The notes under the pieces: model-generated
The model's database searches: none
What the model saw: the letters and a program-made list of their open reading frames with translations, nothing else
What the model was told of the DNA's origin: nothing
Assembly (NCBI RefSeq): GCF_024172185.1
Contig: NZ_JAMZEC010000001.1
Span: forward strand, 1,922,001-1,986,000
Direction: 5' to 3'
DNA: 64,000 nucleotides
Origin: Nonomuraea roseoviolacea subsp. carminata
Lineage (GTDB): Bacteria > Actinomycetota > Actinomycetes > Streptosporangiales > Streptosporangiaceae
Program-made: the position numbers and the translations under genes
Part shown: piece after piece, positions 60,083 to 64,000 of the stretch
Numbering within the stretch: the stretch's first letter is position 1
Layout: the number at the start of each line of letters is the position of its first letter

Positions 60083-60718
60083 TCATCCGAGCCTCGTGAC
60101 ATAACCGGGCACGTCGGCATCGGGTGTCAAGGGAACTGGCGCGCCGAAGGCAAGTCGCGCGGGCACCTGCCCGGTCCACACTCCAGGCACCGGATCGTCA
60201 TGCGGAGGCTCGTCGCGTACCTTGACCGACGCGTCCTCGATGTCGACCCGCCACACCGCCGTCTCCCTGAGGTCCTTCGCATCGGGCGGGCGCACGTCGT
60301 CCCAGCGCCCTGGCGTCAGATGGTCGATGATCGCGCGCAGCGCGGTCAGGATCTCATCCTCGGAGGTCAGCCGGACCGCGTGGCCATGCACCGTGACCGA
60401 GCGGTAGTTCATCGAATGATGGCGCGCCGAGACGTCGAGCACGAGCCCATCGAACAACGTCGCCGTGACGCACACCGCGCTGCCCGCTCCTACATCCCGG
60501 AAGAGCCCAGCCACCGGCGAGCCGTGCAGCACCACCGAGTCGCCGACCCGGGCGTACGCCATCGGCAGCACCACCGGGCGGCCGTCGCGCACGGTCGCCA
60601 CATGGCAGAACGGCGCCGCGTCCAATACCGCCCGCACCGACTCGCGGTCGTAACGCCCCCGCTGCGGCTTGCGCCGTACGCGTGCCAGCCGGTTCGGAAC
60701 CTGTGAAGAATCGCTCAT
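60083..60718 (-). CDS. Pyridoxamine 5'-phosphate oxidase-fold protein (FMN-binding, NimA-like)
   Basis: The product has 211 residues. RGRYDRESVRAVLDAAPFCH, VATVRDGRPVVLPMAYARVG and LHGSPVAGLFRDV belong to the split-barrel flavin family close to 5-nitroimidazole-resistance-like proteins; SMNYRSVTVHGHAVRLTSED follows. It should bind FMN or F420. It is divergent from a MocR regulator, 47 bases apart, a pairing seen for PLP-responsive control, although PNPOx function in vitamin B6 synthesis is unproven. Confidence 0.88.
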   Translation of the reverse strand: MSDSSQVPNRLARVRRKPQRGRYDRESVRAVLDAAPFCHVATVRDGRPVVLPMAYARVGDSVVLHGSPVAGLFRDVGAGSAVCVTATLFDGLVLDVSARHHSMNYRSVTVHGHAVRLTSEDEILTALRAIIDHLTPGRWDDVRPPDAKDLRETAVWRVDIEDASVKVRDEPPHDDPVPGVWTGQVPARLAFGAPVPLTPDADVPGYVTRLG

Positions 60719-60765
60719 GCGCTGAAGACTAGGACGCCACTGGTGCGCCCATATGCTCCAGTTCT

Positions 60766-62145
60766 ATGGAGACTGACTGGTCCAGTTCCCTCGACCTGCA
60801 TCTCGATCTCGACACCTCAGCCGGGGTCGGGCAGGCGATCGAGCGCGCCCTGCGCAGGGCCGTACGCCAGGGACGGCTGGCCGTGGGGGCACCGTTGCCG
60901 TCCACCCGCTCCCTGGCCCGCGACCTGGGGGTGGCACGCGGCACCGTCAGCGACGCCTATGCCGCTCTGGCCGCCGAGGGGTACCTCGTGACCAGGCAGG
61001 GCGCACCTACTCGGGTCAGCTGGGCGCCGCCGTCCCCCCTTGCGCCCGGCGCAGTGTCGGCCACTCCCGACATTCGCTGGGACTTGCTTCCCGGGCGTCC
61101 CAGCAGCGCGAGCTTTCCGCGCGCCGCCTGGGTCCGCGCGATGCGGCGTGCCCTCGCGCGGGCGCCCCAGGACGCCTTCGGCTACGGTGACCCGCGGGGC
61201 CGGCCCGAACTTCGGGACGCGCTCGCCGACTACCTCGGCCGCGCCCGCGGCGTCGAGATCACTGCCGCCCAGCTGCTCGTCTGCTCCGGCTTCACCCAGT
61301 CCTGGGCTCTGATCTGCCAGGTGCTGCGCGAGCGCGGGATCACCGCCGTGGCGGTCGAGGACCCTTCGGCGTACCGGTTTCGCGACACGATCGTCCGGTA
61401 CGGCATGCACGCCGAGCCGGTGCCGTGCGACGCTGAGGGCCTGCGGGTGGACGCGCTCGCCACCACCTCGGCGGGTGCCGTGCTGGTGACACCCGCCCAC
61501 CAGTACCCGCTGGGCGTGGTGATGTCTCCCGCCCGCCGTACCGAGCTCATCCGCTGGGCCCGCGAACGCGGCGCGTACGTCGTGGAGGACGACTACGACG
61601 GGGAGTTCCGCTACGACCGTCAGCCGGTCGGAGCGCTGCAGCAGATGGACCCCGAGCGGGTGGTGTACGCGGGGACGGCCAGCAAGTCCCTGGCGCCCGG
61701 GCTGCGACTGGGCTGGCTGGCCTGCCCGCGCTCGCTCACGGGCGACCTGGCCGCCGCCAAGACCGCCATGGATCGGGGAGACGGCGTGATGGACCAGCTC
61801 ACCCTCGCCGAGCTGATCACCAGCGGCGGCTTCGACGCGCATGTGCGCCGTATGCGGACGACCTATCGGCGCCGCCGCGACGAACTCGCCCGAACGCTGG
61901 CCGACTGCTCTCTTGCCGGCGTCTCCGCTGGGCTCCACGCCCTCCTCCTGCTGCCCGAAGGGATGGACGAGGAGCCGACGATGCGGCGCGCCGCCCGGTC
62001 GGGGCTGGCACTTCGTGCGCTCACCGAATTCCGGCACCTGTCCACGGGGCCCCAGGCACTGGTCGTTGGGTACGGAGCCCCGGCCGACCACGCCTTCCGC
62101 CCGGCTCTGACGGCCCTCTCCGGGTTACTCGCCGGACCTGCGTAA
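60766..62145 (+). CDS. MocR/PdxR-type regulator (GntR domain fused to aminotransferase)
   Basis: The product has 459 residues. The N-terminal GntR winged helix spans residues 18-85 (AIERALRRAVRQGRLAVGAP, LPSTRSLARDLGVARGTVSD). The rest is a fold-type I aminotransferase domain with AHQYPLGVVMSPARR, VEDDYDGEFRYDRQPVGALQ and the PLP lysine in YAGTASKSLAPGLRLGW. Such proteins sense PLP or amino acids and regulate the divergent gene, here the flavin-fold enzyme. Confidence 0.93.
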   Translation: METDWSSSLDLHLDLDTSAGVGQAIERALRRAVRQGRLAVGAPLPSTRSLARDLGVARGTVSDAYAALAAEGYLVTRQGAPTRVSWAPPSPLAPGAVSATPDIRWDLLPGRPSSASFPRAAWVRAMRRALARAPQDAFGYGDPRGRPELRDALADYLGRARGVEITAAQLLVCSGFTQSWALICQVLRERGITAVAVEDPSAYRFRDTIVRYGMHAEPVPCDAEGLRVDALATTSAGAVLVTPAHQYPLGVVMSPARRTELIRWARERGAYVVEDDYDGEFRYDRQPVGALQQMDPERVVYAGTASKSLAPGLRLGWLACPRSLTGDLAAAKTAMDRGDGVMDQLTLAELITSGGFDAHVRRMRTTYRRRRDELARTLADCSLAGVSAGLHALLLLPEGMDEEPTMRRAARSGLALRALTEFRHLSTGPQALVVGYGAPADHAFRPALTALSGLLAGPA

Positions 62146-62419
62146 TTTCTCGGCACGCGGCGTGAAGTGACGGTGATCACTAGGTGACTTGCCATCGGCC
62201 CCGCCTGTTCCATCCCGCCAGCAGCAGCCCACCCTTGACCGGTCAGAGCTACCGCCTTGCCTATGCTTCACACGACCCCTTGACATCACGGCGGCCGCCC
62301 ACCCCTGGCGGAGCTGTCCCCGTCCCGGCCAGTGTCGTGGACGCCGTGCTCCGCCGCCGCGTCCCCTGTCGCCAGCCAACCCTTCCAGCTCCGTTCGATC
62401 AGCGGCGACGTTGGCCCGT

Positions 62420-62680
62420 TGCGCGCCCAAACAGCGCGAGAGGCCGCCCTGAAGCGGGAGGTACTGGCCACGGCCGACGCCGCGGAGGCCACCGCCCCCA
62501 CCGTGGACCGGGGCTGTGAGCAACTCGCTGACCGGATCGCCGACGCGCCGGTGATGATGACCGGCGGCGGACCTTCCTACGGCACCACGATGTTCGCCGC
62601 AGCCAAACGCATCGAGACCGCCGGAGTGTTCGCCGTCGGCCAGGATCTGGTCCGCAAGGAGCCACCACGAAGAGTGCGCA
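62420..62680 (+). pseudogene. Fragment of a SIS-domain protein
   Basis: The 569-bp gap 62146-62714 has a stretch reading REAALKREVLATADAAEATA, then VMMTGGGPSYGTTMFAAAKR and IETAGVFAVGQDL, the sugar-isomerase (SIS) phosphosugar-binding fold. The sequence before and after does not continue the domain and no ribosome site is present. It is a relic of an AgaS/GlmS-like or regulator protein. The remainder of the gap shows nothing certain. Confidence 0.6.
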
Positions 62681-62714
62681 GCCGACCCTGCGTACGAGAC
62701 GATTGGTGGCCGGG

Positions 62715-63992
62715 CTATGGGCCTGTCGTGGGCCGGGCGTAGATGTTTCCGTTGGAACTCCCGAAGTACAGGAGGCCGTCTGCCGCGACAGGGTCCGTTT
62801 GACCGGTGCCACCGGTCCAGAACCTCCATCGCACCGTGCCGGTGGCGGGGTCGAGGGCGTACAACGTGCCCTCGCGGTCGGAGACGTAGACGGTTCCGTC
62901 CGCTGCCACGGGGCCGGTTTCCCGGCCGCCGGGCAGCGGGAGGCGCCAACGGATCTCGCCCGTGGCGGGGGCGAGGGCATACAGCGTGCGATCGCGGCCG
63001 ACGGTGTACAGGAGTCCGTCCGCCACCGCGGCGCTCCATTGGAACATGGGCTGGTCGCCCTTGGCCCGGAAGCCCCACAGGGGCGTGCCGGTCGTGGCGT
63101 CCAGCGCGTGCGTGGTGCCCTCGTCGTCGCCCACGTACAGGGTCCCGTCGGCCACCACCGGACGGAACGAAGTGGGTCCGGTGATCCGTGATCTCCAACG
63201 GACCTTGCCCGAGACGGTGTCCAGGGCGTTCACGTCACCGTTGCTGCCCGTGGCGTAGACGGTCGTGCCGGCCCTCAGCAGGAGGATGCGGTCGTGTTCC
63301 GCGCCGAGTCGGTGGCGCTCTTTCACGGTTCCGGTGGCGGGGTCGAGGGCGTACAGCACGCCGTGGTCACTGCCGGCGAGGACGACGTCGCCGGCCAGCA
63401 CGGGCTCGGGGGTCAGCACGTCGCCCGCCGGCTCGAAGCTCCACAGCCGCTTGCCGGAGGTTGCGTCGAGCGCGACGAGTTCGGCCTTTGATGACCAGGC
63501 GGGGTGCCTGGTCCAGAGGTAGAGGCGGCCCGCCGCGACCACGAGGTGACCGGACACGATGATCTTGCGGCTCCATCTCGGGCGGCCGGTGCCCGCGTCC
63601 AGCGCCACCAGCCCGCCGACGCTGCCGGCCGCGTACACGATGCCGTGCGCCACCACGTGGCCGTCCTCCACGGAACCGCCCGTGCGGTAACGCCAGCGCA
63701 CCGCGCCGGTGGCGGCGTCCAGCGCGGACACCGTGCCGTCGCCGCTGGTGGCGTAGACGACGCCGCCGGTCACCACCGGCGCGGTACGCACGGCCGCGTC
63801 GGTCGGGAAGCTCCATCCGCGTTCGCGCGCGGGGGCAGGGGCGCGAACGCCCGGCTTGTACCGGGTGAACAGGTGGTCGCGCAGCAGCGGGGAGAGGAGT
63901 CGCACAGCTTGCCGTGAGGACGAGGTCAGCCGAACGACGACGGGGCCCACGTTGATGATCGTCGCGCCGTAGAAGCCGTTCGTCTCCGCCAC
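62715..63992 (-). CDS. PQQ-type beta-propeller repeat protein, start possibly beyond the window
   Basis: At least 425 residues. Residues 70-425 contain about eight PQQ-like propeller blades, each with the pattern VVYATSGDGTVSALDAATGA and VRWRY (again LYVGDDEGTTHALDATTGTP, VYVSDREGTLYALDPATGTV). The N-terminal 60 residues (TIINVGPVVVRLTSSSRQAV) are not propeller and show no signal peptide. The frame is open to the right edge and the only start inside is a GTG at 63992, so the true N-terminus may be a larger domain, for example a kinase, outside the window. Confidence 0.82.
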   Translation of the reverse strand: MAETNGFYGATIINVGPVVVRLTSSSRQAVRLLSPLLRDHLFTRYKPGVRAPAPARERGWSFPTDAAVRTAPVVTGGVVYATSGDGTVSALDAATGAVRWRYRTGGSVEDGHVVAHGIVYAAGSVGGLVALDAGTGRPRWSRKIIVSGHLVVAAGRLYLWTRHPAWSSKAELVALDATSGKRLWSFEPAGDVLTPEPVLAGDVVLAGSDHGVLYALDPATGTVKERHRLGAEHDRILLLRAGTTVYATGSNGDVNALDTVSGKVRWRSRITGPTSFRPVVADGTLYVGDDEGTTHALDATTGTPLWGFRAKGDQPMFQWSAAVADGLLYTVGRDRTLYALAPATGEIRWRLPLPGGRETGPVAADGTVYVSDREGTLYALDPATGTVRWRFWTGGTGQTDPVAADGLLYFGSSNGNIYARPTTGP

Positions 63993-64000
63993 GGTGTAGG

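Overview
The window is about 70 percent GC, uses many GTG starts and ATGA/GTGA gene overlaps, and carries hallmarks of a filamentous actinobacterium: a c-di-AMP (ydaO-type) riboswitch before a cell-wall hydrolase, a RipA-like NlpC/P60 protein, a furA-katG pair, a predicted BioQ-type operator, an F420-type LLM oxidoreductase, an ECF41 sigma factor and a LanL-type lanthipeptide locus. I infer Streptosporangiales or a close relative. No rRNA, tRNA or CRISPR array was seen.

Region by region. 1-7.6 kb: an acetyltransferase cut by the left edge, an AhpD-like protein, two secreted peptidoglycan hydrolases, a RibD-C reductase, TatA, and furA-katG closed by a strong terminator. 7.6-9.2 kb: a frameshifted DHA2-type MFS exporter behind an apparent promoter and palindromic operator. 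9.2-14 kb: a biotin uptake operon, bioY-acyl-CoA ligase-degenerate thiolase-bioM-bioN. 14-15 kb: an 18-residue leader peptide with a Met-Arg-Phe-Arg motif upstream of a GNAT enzyme. 15.1-29.4 kb: the central catabolic island. A five-gene branched-chain-type ABC importer, whose binding protein is circularly permuted, is followed by eight tightly coupled genes that account for 3-hydroxyanthranilate meta-cleavage down to pyruvate and acetyl-CoA, then a LysR regulator and a divergent SDR. The importer and the pathway each have a copy of the same palindrome upstream, so they are probably co-regulated.

29.6-38.3 kb: accessory enzymes (small secreted protein, frameshifted GNAT-methyltransferase fusion, LLM oxidoreductase, a MarR-controlled flavoprotein, SGNH hydrolase, SdpI-like protein, Gfo/Idh dehydrogenase, SMI1-like protein). 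38.3-42.5 kb: a candidate peptide system made of a nine-cysteine peptide, a MauE-like membrane protein, a thioredoxin-like protein, an ABC exporter with a long repetitive tail and an S26 signal peptidase. 42.5-46.4 kb: a hexanucleotide repeat, an ABC-2 transporter pair and a divergent two-component system. 46.4-50.7 kb: a decayed TPR gene, a phytase-like secreted protein, and an ECF41 sigma factor with its flavoprotein partner. 51.3-56.1 kb: a compact lanthipeptide locus, lanL-lanA-lanT, whose 36-residue precursor is easily missed. 56.3-64 kb: an HxlR/tautomerase pair, an MFS transporter, a divergent flavin-enzyme/MocR pair, several gene relics (IS630 transposase, membrane protein, a resolvase-kinase chimera next to res-like repeats, SIS domain) and a PQQ-type beta-propeller protein reaching the right edge.

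The strongest candidates for something new are the circularly permuted binding protein of the 3-hydroxyanthranilate island and the cysteine-rich peptide system. In-gene and intergenic tandem repeats recur through the window.
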